From Gp1-AA122 sp035631655 (GTDB taxonomy: Bacteria > Acidobacteriota > Terriglobia > Terriglobales > Acidobacteriaceae), in contig DASQIH010000008.1 of the NCBI GenBank assembly GCA_035631655.1, forward strand, positions 1-10,108: a DNA stretch of 10,108 nt, read 5' to 3'. The position numbers and the translations under genes were made by a program. Below are positions 1 through 6,746 of the stretch, one piece after another (position 1 is the first letter of the stretch; every line of letters begins with the position of its first letter). A model generated the notes under the pieces. The model was not told the DNA's origin, searched no databases, and was given only the letters and a program-made list of their open reading frames with translations.

Positions 1-486
1 GGTGAGGCGGAAAACGGGTGGGAGGCTATCAAGAAGGCTCAGGAGTTGGAGCCAGACTTGATTGTGATGGACCTCTCAATGCCCGTCATGAACGGGCTTG
101 ATGCAGCGCGTGCGCTGAAGCGCTTAAGGCCCACAGTGCCCGTTATTATGTTCAGTGACTACGCGCATGCATTGGCGGAACAGGAAGGGCACGCTGTCGG
201 TGTCGCTGCTTGCGTTTCAAAATCCCAATCCGCGTCTACGCTAATAGGAATGGCCCGCAGTTTGCTAACGCACGCCGCTGCCCGCTTACGCAGGGATTTG
301 CTCCTGCACAGCCAAAACCATATCTGGAGGTCGGAAAAGGCCAAACGCCTTTCGACGTCACTCTCCACTCTGTTCCAGTTGAGGAGATCCTCCCCGGCGG
401 TCCTCCGAAGGACGGCATCACATCGGAGAGCTCTTGAATCTCGAGTTCGTGGAAGCTGCGATCGTGGCGGGGTGTCTCGACGATGA
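1..486 (+). CDS. Receiver-domain response regulator, 5' end missing, aberrant C-terminal tail
   Basis: A CheY-like receiver domain, probably from the receiver-only class common in Acidobacteriota. It takes a phosphoryl group from a histidine kinase in the cytoplasm. Reading from base 1 in frame 1, the phospho-acceptor is D24 (bases 70-72) in IVMDLSMPVMNG. S52 in VIMFSDY is the switch Ser/Thr, and K74 in CVSKSQ is the conserved lysine. About 27 N-terminal residues, including the acidic pair, lie before the window. The domain ends near LIGMARSLL (about base 270), where receiver-only relatives usually stop. Here the frame stays open to the TGA at 484-486, adding about 70 Arg/Ser-rich residues that look like non-coding translation and overlap the minus-strand galT-like remnant. 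The tail probably follows loss of the true 3' end. No output domain is visible, so partner and target are unknown. Confidence 0.8.
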   Translation, partial: GEAENGWEAIKKAQELEPDLIVMDLSMPVMNGLDAARALKRLRPTVPVIMFSDYAHALAEQEGHAVGVAACVSKSQSASTLIGMARSLLTHAAARLRRDLLLHSQNHIWRSEKAKRLSTSLSTLFQLRRSSPAVLRRTASHRRALESRVRGSCDRGGVSRR

Positions 487-525
487 TCTCGTGTGCACCC
501 ACGCCGTTCATGAGGTCGTGCAATC
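240..525 (-). pseudogene. Decayed galT-like (galactose-1-phosphate uridylyltransferase) remnant
   Basis: Reading leftwards from about 523, the minus strand gives HDLMNGVGAHEIIVETPRHD followed by RSFHELEIQELSDVM. This closely matches the GalT segment around M-N-G-x-G-A-H-E-[VI]-I-[VI]-E-T-P-x-H. Downstream the match weakens and switches frame; a later stretch YGFGCAGANP...SGQ (about 270-315) recalls the GalT AGA...H-S-Q active-site region but lacks its histidines. An in-frame TAA precedes the conserved part, and no start or C-terminal half is present. GalT moves UMP between UDP-glucose and galactose-1-phosphate in the Leloir pathway; this fragment cannot. The family call for the first 35 residues is fairly firm. 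The left limit is a guess because it overlaps the tail of the receiver reading frame. Confidence 0.55.
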
Positions 526-540
526 TGTCTTACACACCGA

Positions 541-659
541 TCAAGGCGCCCATCTCGCGAGCAGAGCACGAATGCCGTAATCCAAATTCTGGTTTTCTCC
601 GTAAGCCACAATAAAACCTATCCCCACGCGCCGTAATCGCGGCTTTGCGCCTGAACGAA
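541..659. other. Short stretch without a recognisable gene
   Basis: The minus strand keeps an open frame here ending RVGIGFIVAYGENQNLDYG plus about a dozen residues, with a TGA at 541-543. It looks protein-like, but I do not recognise it. It has no start of its own outside the NrtS-like gene, which it overlaps in another frame. It may be another gene remnant. Confidence 0.3.
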
Positions 660-932
660 CTAGGGGCCGCATCGATGTGCGTAAGCACTGACTGACGACA
701 CCACAAAAGGAATCACAAAGTTGAGGCACATCTTGGTTAAGAGACCGACGTGAACTGGACCGCGCAGGATGACGTCGAACTGGTTGGCCAGTGTCAGCAG
801 TGTTCCCACGGCCAATGCAATGAGCAGGTTACGTTTGAACACACGTCCACTGAACGAGTAGCGGAAAACGCCGATGAGTTCGCTGCTCGTGGCGGTTTGA
901 GCTATCGCCGAGGCTGCAGTCTGTCTGGGCAT
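660..932 (-). CDS. NrtS-like small membrane protein (putative nitrate/nitrite transporter)
   Basis: A 90-residue protein with two hydrophobic segments: RNLLIALAVGTLLTLANQFD, and MCLNFVIPFVVSSVSAY near the C-terminus. The pattern of a first helix ending in a TLxNQ-D-xIL turn, then a second helix with an IPFVVSS motif, is that of the NrtS family. These are small inner-membrane proteins, first described in cyanobacteria as nitrate/nitrite transporters that work as oligomers. I chose the ATG at 932 because a GAGAG stretch lies about 10 bases upstream; a GTG at 950 would add six residues. The frame is intact and ends in TAG. It stands alone: its neighbours are a gene remnant and the end of a DUF4097 gene, with no nitrogen genes nearby, so the substrate is inferred only from the family. 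Confidence 0.72.
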   Translation of the reverse strand: MPRQTAASAIAQTATSSELIGVFRYSFSGRVFKRNLLIALAVGTLLTLANQFDVILRGPVHVGLLTKMCLNFVIPFVVSSVSAYAHRCGP

Positions 933-1158
933 ATCCAACTCTCTGGGCACAGCGCATCAGGCCCCTAGGTTGCTAGATGCGCAGAGCGGGCCACGGTTAC
1001 GAACGTATTGGGCTGTTCTGGACCAGTTGAAACGGCAAGGCGCCGCTTGGAGAGCGCCCTACATATGCGCTGGCACGTGCCCACAGAAAGAATTAAGTCT
1101 TGTTGGCTTGCTCCCCAAGTGCTTGACAACTCGGCGACGCACGCTCCCGAGCGCCGCT
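933..1158. other. Intergenic region between the NrtS-like and DUF4097 genes
   Basis: No convincing gene. It should hold the 3' flank of the DUF4097 gene and the promoter of the NrtS-like gene. Bases 1038-1060 can form a hairpin on the minus strand (seven-base arms AGGGCGC and GCGCCTT with one G-U pair), but it lacks a strong T-run, so a terminator is not secure. A ten-base palindrome GGCACGTGCC lies at 1072-1081. Confidence 0.4.
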
Positions 1159-2355
1159 CTACCTACTTGCACGGTGTAGGTATATATTTCCTGACATTGT
1201 GTGCAATTCCAGCACGGGCCCACCCCCCGAAAGAACCCCCTCAACAGAGATAGTCTGGGGACTATATTCTCCGCCCTTGGTTTGCGCTCCGATCTCGGAA
1301 AACTCCGAATATATTTTGTGGCCGTTGGCGACCTCAATTTTGGCGCGAATGGTAATGGCAAGTCCCGCGGGAAGGTAAACCACAATATCTCCCGCTGACG
1401 TTTCCAGGGCAGAATTACTGAGGGAATGCCCCCGATTTACAAATCTTGCTTCGATAGAGCCCTCGCCAGTCTCCGCTTTTACGCCTTCAGACACATCAGC
1501 GAGTTCAACTCCGCCGCATCGCGTTTCAATCTGAACAAAGCCGGTTGCGGACCCGACTCGGATATGGCCACCGCGGCTTCTAATCTGAGCACGCATAACG
1601 TCGCCCAGATCAATGCTCCCTCCCCCTGTGACTGCGCTCAATTCTCCACGACAATGCTTAACGTCGATATTGCCGGCGCTGGTTTCTAAGGCTCCGCCCT
1701 CTGGACATGAGAGGACGGTGACGTTCCCTCCCCCGCTGCTGGCCTTGATCTTTCCTTTGGCGGAGCGGACGTAGATGTTGCCGCCACCAGTGTGCAGGGT
1801 CAGGTCAGCTCCAACCTCACCGACTTCGATACCCTCGCCTGCTGTCTCAGCTACAACCACGCCTCCGATGTCGTCCAGTCTAATGCGCCCTCCCCCGCTG
1901 CGCGCCTCAACTCCTCCGAGAACACCCTTGACCGAAATGCTGCCACGCCGGGTAGTTAACTTCACGGCTGATGTTCCTCGAGGTATTATCAAAGAGAAAT
2001 CTGCGTCAAGCTCTCCCGGATCTCCGGCACTGCCGACTAAGGTGAGAGAAGCAGTGTCTCCATGAATTGAATGCCTAGCGTGCTGTTTTGCGAACAAGCG
2101 ACGGGCTTCTCTCTCAGTTGATACGCCGGCACGCTCCTGGATCGTGTAAATGATGGAAGGCTGAACTTCGGAGCGAACGCTTATTGAACCTGCGTCCATG
2201 TTGACGTCAAGAATCTTCACTGCTGGTAGCGTGCCCTTTACCTCCTCTATCCAGGTACCAGCCTCCCGGTATACTCGCGCGTTCTGAGGGGCCGCTGGGA
2301 AGATCATGCACATTGTGAACGACAGGACGCCACAAATTCCCTTGAGTCCTTTCAA
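1159..2355 (-). CDS. Secreted DUF4097 beta-strand repeat protein
   Basis: An envelope protein of about 398 residues. From residue ~170 to the end, short beta-strand units repeat every ~18-22 residues with the signature [T/S]-x-G-G-G-x-I-x-[V/L], for example SGGGRIRLDDIGG, HTGGGNIYVRSAKG, SSGGGNVTVLSC, TGGGSIDLGDV and HTMSGNIYLHRASR. These are typical of DUF4097, expected to stack as a right-handed beta-helix. Its function is unknown; family members often sit beside sigma/anti-sigma genes. I chose TTG at 2355 because AAGGAGG lies 8 bases upstream and the protein then starts with a signal peptide (MKGLKGICGVLSFTMCMIF, then PAAPQNA). The frame is open upstream to 2517, but that extension would put the signal sequence about 54 residues inside the protein. 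It lies 136 bases after the YyaL-type gene on the same strand, so it may be the last gene of the sigma-factor operon. The frame is intact. Confidence 0.85.
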   Translation of the reverse strand: MKGLKGICGVLSFTMCMIFPAAPQNARVYREAGTWIEEVKGTLPAVKILDVNMDAGSISVRSEVQPSIIYTIQERAGVSTEREARRLFAKQHARHSIHGDTASLTLVGSAGDPGELDADFSLIIPRGTSAVKLTTRRGSISVKGVLGGVEARSGGGRIRLDDIGGVVVAETAGEGIEVGEVGADLTLHTGGGNIYVRSAKGKIKASSGGGNVTVLSCPEGGALETSAGNIDVKHCRGELSAVTGGGSIDLGDVMRAQIRSRGGHIRVGSATGFVQIETRCGGVELADVSEGVKAETGEGSIEARFVNRGHSLSNSALETSAGDIVVYLPAGLAITIRAKIEVANGHKIYSEFSEIGAQTKGGEYSPQTISVEGVLSGGGPVLELHTMSGNIYLHRASR

Positions 2356-2491
2356 GTCAGGAGCCTCCTTTTCCACCAGCTTTGGGATCCTGATGCGCTC
2401 TCGCAGAAGGACGTCCTCAAGGCAACGCCTGAGCTTAACAAGAACCAACTGCGCGCGGTCGGCAGACGAAGTGACGCCTATAGAAAAGAAT

Positions 2492-4795
2492 CTATTTTCG
2501 AACTGCCTGGGATCCATCCAGCAGACGCGCTGCAGTTTGCGGGTCGGCCGTAGGCAAGTTACAGATGTAGTTCTCGCAGATGTAGGCGGTCGCGCGCCCC
2601 TGCTTGCGGGTCACATTAGCCAACAACGGCAACCAGCGAGCCAGCTGCTTCTGCCCTTCAGCGCCATCAGCGAGCAAAAGCACCCGGTTGGGAATATAGC
2701 GCTGCCATACCAAGCGGAGCAGGATGCGGGTATCGTCAGCGCCAGGAATGCCTGCGATGACGATTTGCTTGTGCTTCGCCAAGCTGAAGTCCAATGCCGA
2801 CATCATGTATGGCATGGCCTCCGGCATCTGCTCGAGGTGTGGGGCGAAGGCAGCCAACGTTTTGTCCGCTTTGTCCTTGTAACTCTGCCGCTCTGTGACC
2901 TGCCAGAGGCGCAGCAGATTCATCGCTGCTACGGAATTCGGGGAAGGTTCAACACCGTCGTACGCTTCCCGCGTGCGCAGCAGGATCGATCGGTCCTGGC
3001 CGCTCGTGGTGAAATACCCACCCTGCTTCTGATCCCAGAACAAATGATCCTGTGTCTCCTGAAGCCGCGTTGCCGAGGAAAGCAGCCGTACGTCGAATGA
3101 CGCTTCATAAAGATCGAGGAGGCTCTGTGTCAGAAACGTGTAGTCGTCGAGATAGCCATCGATGTCCGCGCTTCCGGCACGATAGCGGCGCTTCAACTTG
3201 CCAGAAGCCGGCAGATAAAGGCGAGCCTGTAGAAATGACTCGGCGTGATTGGCAGCCTCTAGATACTTCGGTTCGTCCAGAGCCTGGCTGGCTTTGGCCA
3301 AGGCAGAAATCATCAGGCCGTTCCAGGAAGTGATGATCTTTGTATCCACAGGCGGCGGTGGTCGCAGAGAACGACGGGCGAACAGCTTCTGCTTTGCGTC
3401 GCTCAGTATCTGACTAGTCTGGGTTTCCGTCTTTCCAAAGTTCTTTGCCGTTTCCGCTAGGGAGTGGTTTTCGTAAAGGACATTTTTTTCCTTCAGCCAA
3501 CCCTCAATATCCTGCCTGGACGGGACGTTTCCCCCGGCTTCCACACCATAGCGAAAACTGAAGATCGAAGCCGTTTCTTTGCCCAACACTTGTTCAATCT
3601 CTGCGGTGGTCCACACGTAAAACGCACCTTCACCATGCTCAGACTTGCCCTTTTCGAGCGGGCTGTCCGCATCCAGTGCCGAATAGAAAGCGCCTTCGGG
3701 GCTGCGCATCTCGCGCAGGGCAAAGTCGAGAGTGTCGCGCACGACATTGGCGTAGAACAGATCATTCGTCGCCTGGTAGGCTTCGGTGTAGAGCATGGCC
3801 AGCTGGGCCTGGTCGTAAAGCATCTTCTCGAAGTGCGGTACTCGCCAGAGGCCGTCAGTGGAATAGCGATGGAAACCGCCGCCAATCTGGTCATGAACTC
3901 CCCCTCCGGCCATAGAACGGAGATTCTTCAGCACCATCTCGAGCGAGTCCTTTTTCCCGGTTCGCGACCAGTACCGTAGCAGGAAATCCGGGACAACCGG
4001 CCGAGGGAACCTCGGGACTTCTCCAAAGCCACCATTCGCAGCATCGTAGGATAGGCGAATCTGTTCGTAAGTCTTGTCCAGCAAGTGCGCCGGCAACGGG
4101 CCACCTCCGCTGCCTACTCCACTCTCTACTGCCTGTTGCAATTTCTGCGTGACGCTGTCCGCGGAGCGCATGATCTCTGCACGCTGCTTGCTCCACAGAT
4201 CAGCGATGCGCGGCAGCAGAGTTCGAAGACCGGTGGCGCCATACTTGTCTTCCGGTGGGAAGTACGTCCCGCCGAAAAAAGGTTTCAGATCGGGTGTCAG
4301 GAAGACGTTCATCGGCCACCCACCACTCCCGGTGGTTGCCTCGACGAAGCTCATATATTCATTGTCAATATCAGGACGTTCTTCGCGGTCTACCTTGATG
4401 GAAACGAACCAGCGATTGAGCAGCTCGGCAATCGCAGGATTGGACTAGGACTCGCGCTCCATCACGTGGCACCAATGGCAGGTGTAATACCCGACAGAAA
4501 GAAAGATCGGCTTGTTCTCGCGCTTGGCCTTGGCGAACGCCTCTTCTCCCCATGGATACCAGTCGACTGGATTGTGCGCGTGCAAGAGAAGGTAAGGGCT
4601 CTTCTCGTGGATGAGGCGATTGGTGTAAAGGTATTGGTTCTTCGCCTGAGGCGATCGGGAGGCAGCAGCCGCCTTCGTTTGCTGGGTCGAGTCTTTGTCG
4701 TTCGGAAGTCCAGCACCACCTGAGAGCGCCGTGGCCACAAGCGCTCCACAGAGGAGGGCGTTCACGCTGAATTTCCAAAAATGAAGGTCACGCAA
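2492..4795 (-). pseudogene. DUF255/YyaL-type thioredoxin-domain protein, interrupted by an in-frame TAG
   Basis: A member of the DUF255 (YyaL/SPATA20-like) family: an N-terminal thioredoxin-fold domain plus an (alpha/alpha)6-barrel resembling GlcNAc 2-epimerases. Visible landmarks are NRLIHEKSPYLLLHAHNPVD, the CHWC redox motif in SVGYYTCHWCHVMERES, TGSGGWPMNVFLTPDLKPFF, GGTYFPPED, DQIGGGFHRYSTDGLWRVPH followed by FEKMLYDQ, and CENYICNLP near the end. The coding frame is continuous except for TAG at 4445-4447, just after MERES, where relatives usually have Phe. Downstream, SNPAIAELLNRWFVSIKVDR continues in the same frame. Restarting at the ATG at 4354 would give about 620 residues without the CxxC. 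I prefer the TTG start at 4795 (AGAAGGAAG 8 bases upstream, then a signal-like MRDLHFWKFSVNALLCGALV); GTG codons at 4834 and 4855 are alternatives, and the latter overlaps the anti-sigma stop. Full length would be about 767 residues. Substrate unknown. Confidence 0.85.
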
Positions 4796-4851
4796 AGCGA
4801 GAAGCTTCCTTCTGGTAGCACTTGAACTCGACACTTTCCCTGCTATCCTCT

Positions 4852-5472
4852 TCACAGTACCTCGTAGCTGTCGACCTCGATCGAACTCGCTCTCCTGAAG
4901 CAGCGGCCGTGGATCCGGACCGTTCGCCCAAGCAGTTTTGAATTGTGAATGAGTTCCTCCGACGCTTCTCCGTCGAGGATGTGCCAGATCTTGCCGTCCC
5001 TCGTCTGCAAAGAGCCGTGGTGACCTCTCGTAGGACACATCGCGTGGTATCCGTATTCTTCCTTCAGCAGGCAGTCGCGACACAGAAGTTTTCCCTCCAT
5101 CACCGTGGCCCGGGAATCGTCCAGATGGAAAGCTGCAACCTCCAACCCGTTTGCGACGGCACCACGGATTTGTGGAGCGAAAAGGCTCATAACCGCGATA
5201 AGCAGTACGGTAGCCGCGACAGGAACCCAGGTCCTCGGGCGTCTCCACCGCGAGATCGTAGACTGTCGGACTCGATCGACTAGTTGTGGCATCGGCTGGT
5301 ATTGGCCGACCGTGGTTTTAACTATCTGACGCAACCGATTCAGGCGGGCAACCGCACTCCGGCATGGGACACACTCCGCCAGGTGAGTCTCCGCTTGCAC
5401 GGTTGCTTCCGGCGATAACTCCCCATCTACGTACAGATCCAAGATTTCTCGAATATCTTTACAGTCCATCAT
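4852..5472 (-). CDS. Membrane-anchored zinc-finger anti-sigma factor with Cys/His-rich periplasmic domain
   Basis: A 206-residue partner of the adjacent ECF sigma factor. The N-terminal zf-HC2 type domain holds the zinc motif H-x3-C-x2-C (THLAECVPC) and should bind and silence the sigma factor in the cytoplasm. One membrane segment follows, WVPVAATVLLIAVMSLFA at about residue 80-97. The periplasmic part (from about residue 115) carries CRDC, HAMC and HH, then GKIWHI, GRTVRIHG and ASSIEVDSYEV. This order resembles the secreted DUF5818-type protein encoded at 6256-6594. I infer that this domain is the sensor and that its Cys/His residues bind metal or respond to redox state. The start is ATG at 5472, six bases after GGAG, in an ATGA overlap with the sigma stop, which indicates translational coupling. 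The stop overlaps a possible GTG start of the YyaL-type gene. Confidence 0.87.
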   Translation of the reverse strand: MMDCKDIREILDLYVDGELSPEATVQAETHLAECVPCRSAVARLNRLRQIVKTTVGQYQPMPQLVDRVRQSTISRWRRPRTWVPVAATVLLIAVMSLFAPQIRGAVANGLEVAAFHLDDSRATVMEGKLLCRDCLLKEEYGYHAMCPTRGHHGSLQTRDGKIWHILDGEASEELIHNSKLLGRTVRIHGRCFRRASSIEVDSYEVL

Positions 5473-6032
5473 GATCTTCTCCGGACGAAATCCTCCGGCT
5501 GGGGATTGCAACCTTTGGACTCAGCGTAGGTTCGAATCAGCCGGGCCAGCATCTTGCGTCCCCGGTTGAGTCGCGACATTACAGTCCCAATCGGACACTC
5601 CGTTACACGCGCGATCTCCTCGTACGTCAGATCTTCAACATCCGCTAAGAGAATCGCCAGGCGATAGTCAGCGGGCAATTCGGAGAGGGCACGTTCTGTC
5701 TCTGCTGACATCTCATCGCGCAGGAACTCATCTTCCCAGTCATAGTAAGGCTCGATCTGCTCCTCTTCCGTTTCTGGGATCGGCAACTCGAGGCGGCTCT
5801 TTCGCCATCGGCTGATCCAGACGTTCCGTAGAATACGAAATAACCAGGCGCGGCAATTGGTGGCTGAGTCAAAGGTATCGAAATACTTCCACGCTCGGAG
5901 AAAAGTCTCCTGGACGAGATCGTCTGCCGCCTCGGCCCCTACGAGCTGCCGTGCCATGCGATAAACCGCCGGCAAGTGGGGCAAGGCGTCCCGTTCAAAA
6001 CGTTTCGACTGTCTTGTCCATCCGAGCAACAC
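5469..6032 (-). CDS. ECF RNA polymerase sigma factor (RpoE-like)
   Basis: A 187-residue sigma-70 family protein of the ECF type, which directs RNA polymerase to its own set of promoters when released by the anti-sigma factor. Region 2 is clear (ADDLVQETFLRAWKYFDTF, about residues 36-54, then NCRAWLFRILRNVW). An acidic linker (PETEEEQIEPYYDWEDEF) follows, then region 4 with ALSELPADYRLAILLADVED and the helix-turn-helix LTYEEIARVTECPIGTVMSR. The start appears to be GTG at 6032 with GGTAGGGA six bases upstream; TTG at 6029 is possible and no in-frame ATG lies nearby. It is first in a minus-strand operon with the anti-sigma, YyaL-type and perhaps DUF4097 genes, and is divergent from the DUF5818-type gene. 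Auto-regulation is usual for such pairs, but I could not identify its promoter motif with confidence. The frame is intact. Confidence 0.93.
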   Translation of the reverse strand: MLLGWTRQSKRFERDALPHLPAVYRMARQLVGAEAADDLVQETFLRAWKYFDTFDSATNCRAWLFRILRNVWISRWRKSRLELPIPETEEEQIEPYYDWEDEFLRDEMSAETERALSELPADYRLAILLADVEDLTYEEIARVTECPIGTVMSRLNRGRKMLARLIRTYAESKGCNPQPEDFVRRRS

Positions 6033-6071
6033 AGATCGTCCCTACCTTGTTTAATCCTTCTGTCTCTGTAA

Positions 6072-6103
6072 TTTATTCCCTCTTTCGGCCGGAGGGGAAT
6101 AAA
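6072..6103. promoter_or_regulatory. Inverted repeat in the divergent sigma/DUF5818 control region
   Basis: Two perfect nine-base arms, TTTATTCCC (6072-6080) and GGGAATAAA (6095-6103), flank a 14-base spacer centred on the palindrome CGGCCG (6086-6091). No T-run follows on either strand, so it is not a normal terminator. It lies about 40-70 bases upstream of the sigma start, where it could be an operator or a hairpin in the sigma mRNA leader. Confidence 0.5.
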
Positions 6104-6162
6104 ACCGATACCCAGGGCGATTTCAGCAAGTGGAGGGATCGCGATAGCCTCAAGACATTTCT

Positions 6163-6190
6163 GCGGGATACCTGTCCCTCTGTGTCCCGC
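6163..6190. repeat. Second inverted repeat upstream of the DUF5818-type gene
   Basis: Arms GCGGGATAC (6163-6171) and GTGTCCCGC (6182-6190) pair over nine positions with one G-U. The ten-base loop contains another TGTCCC copy. There is no T-run. It lies 65 bases before the plus-strand gene and could be an operator or leader hairpin. Confidence 0.35.
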
Positions 6191-6255
6191 TCAAAGAACG
6201 ATCAAAAAGGCCGGCGAACTCATATTGCGAAGTGCGCTGGGCAGGAGGACCGATG

Positions 6256-6594
6256 ATGCTAAAGCTCGCGACTCGAACACTCGCTGTAGCCCTTCTCTTC
6301 ACGATAACCGCAATGGCAGCAGGCGCAGAAAAGGCGGTTACGGTCAAAGGTTGGGTATCAGACACCATGTGTGCAGCCAAGGGTGACAAGAAGTGCGCTA
6401 ACAAAGATCACCTTAAACAGGGAGCCAAGTTGGCTCTGGTCACCGATGGCGACAACAAGATCTGGACCGTAGAGAACCCTGACAAGCTGGCTGACCACCA
6501 GGGACACTATGTCCAGGTAAAAGGAGTTGCCAACGCGGAGGCGGCCACGATCAGGGTTGAAACCGCATCAGCCCTGCCTGAGCCGAAGGAGTGA
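6256..6594 (+). CDS. Small secreted DUF5818-type protein
   Basis: A 112-residue protein with a clear signal peptide (MLKLATRTLAVALLFTITAM, likely cut after AAGA). The short mature domain begins VTVKGWVSDTMCAAKGDKKC, then DHLKQGAKLALVTDGDNKIW, ending GHYVQVKGVANAEAATIRVE. This matches the small exported DUF5818 proteins frequent in Acidobacteriota, whose function is unknown; a conserved Cys pair near the N-terminus suggests metal binding or a disulfide. ATG at 6256 has AGGAGG (6243-6248) seven bases upstream; the ATG at 6253 would be only four bases away. It is divergent from the sigma gene and followed by a terminator, so it seems to be transcribed alone. The same GKIW/G-x-V-x-V-x-G pattern occurs in the anti-sigma periplasmic domain across the promoter region. 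Confidence 0.85.
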   Translation: MLKLATRTLAVALLFTITAMAAGAEKAVTVKGWVSDTMCAAKGDKKCANKDHLKQGAKLALVTDGDNKIWTVENPDKLADHQGHYVQVKGVANAEAATIRVETASALPEPKE

Positions 6595-6606
6595 ACTGCT
6601 TTGGGT

Positions 6607-6640
6607 GCGGCGGCCCGCCTCGCCGCTTTTTGTCCTTTTT
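6607..6640 (+). terminator. Rho-independent terminator after the DUF5818-type gene
   Basis: GCGGCG (6607-6612) pairs with CGCCGC (6621-6626) around an eight-base loop, followed at once by TTTTT (6627-6631) and a second T-run at 6636-6640. It lies 12 bases after the stop codon and separates this gene from the ccdA-tlpA pair. Confidence 0.75.
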
Positions 6641-6700
6641 CAGGTAACGACGGGTTGGTCTGCGAATCTCCGCCTTGTAGGCTATCGGGCCAATCGCCGC

Positions 6701-6717
6701 GCGCATTTCTTATGCGC
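6701..6717. repeat. Small hairpin upstream of ccdA
   Basis: Perfect six-base arms GCGCAT (6701-6706) and ATGCGC (6712-6717) with loop TTCTT, about 30 bases before the ccdA start. It may be a leader hairpin or protein site, but six-base arms can arise by chance. Confidence 0.3.
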
Positions 6718-6746
6718 CAGCCGTTAGCTCGGATTTGAAAAAAGAA

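Noticed and set aside
1..486. Receiver protein with a genuine new C-terminal output domain
   Set aside because: The last ~70 residues are Arg/Ser-rich with no domain pattern, and they lie opposite the galT-like remnant, which better explains the sequence.
1038..1060. Terminator hairpin for the DUF4097 gene
   Set aside because: The stem is acceptable on the minus strand, but it lies about 100 bases past the stop and has no proper T-run.
2306..3100. Long plus-strand open frame of about 264 codons
   Set aside because: It is the antisense shadow of the well-conserved YyaL-type coding sequence and has no recognisable protein features.
4445..4447. TAG in the YyaL-type gene as a recoded (pyrrolysine or selenocysteine) codon
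   Set aside because: Selenocysteine uses TGA, not TAG. Pyrrolysine is not expected in this group, and the family has Phe, not a special residue, at this position.
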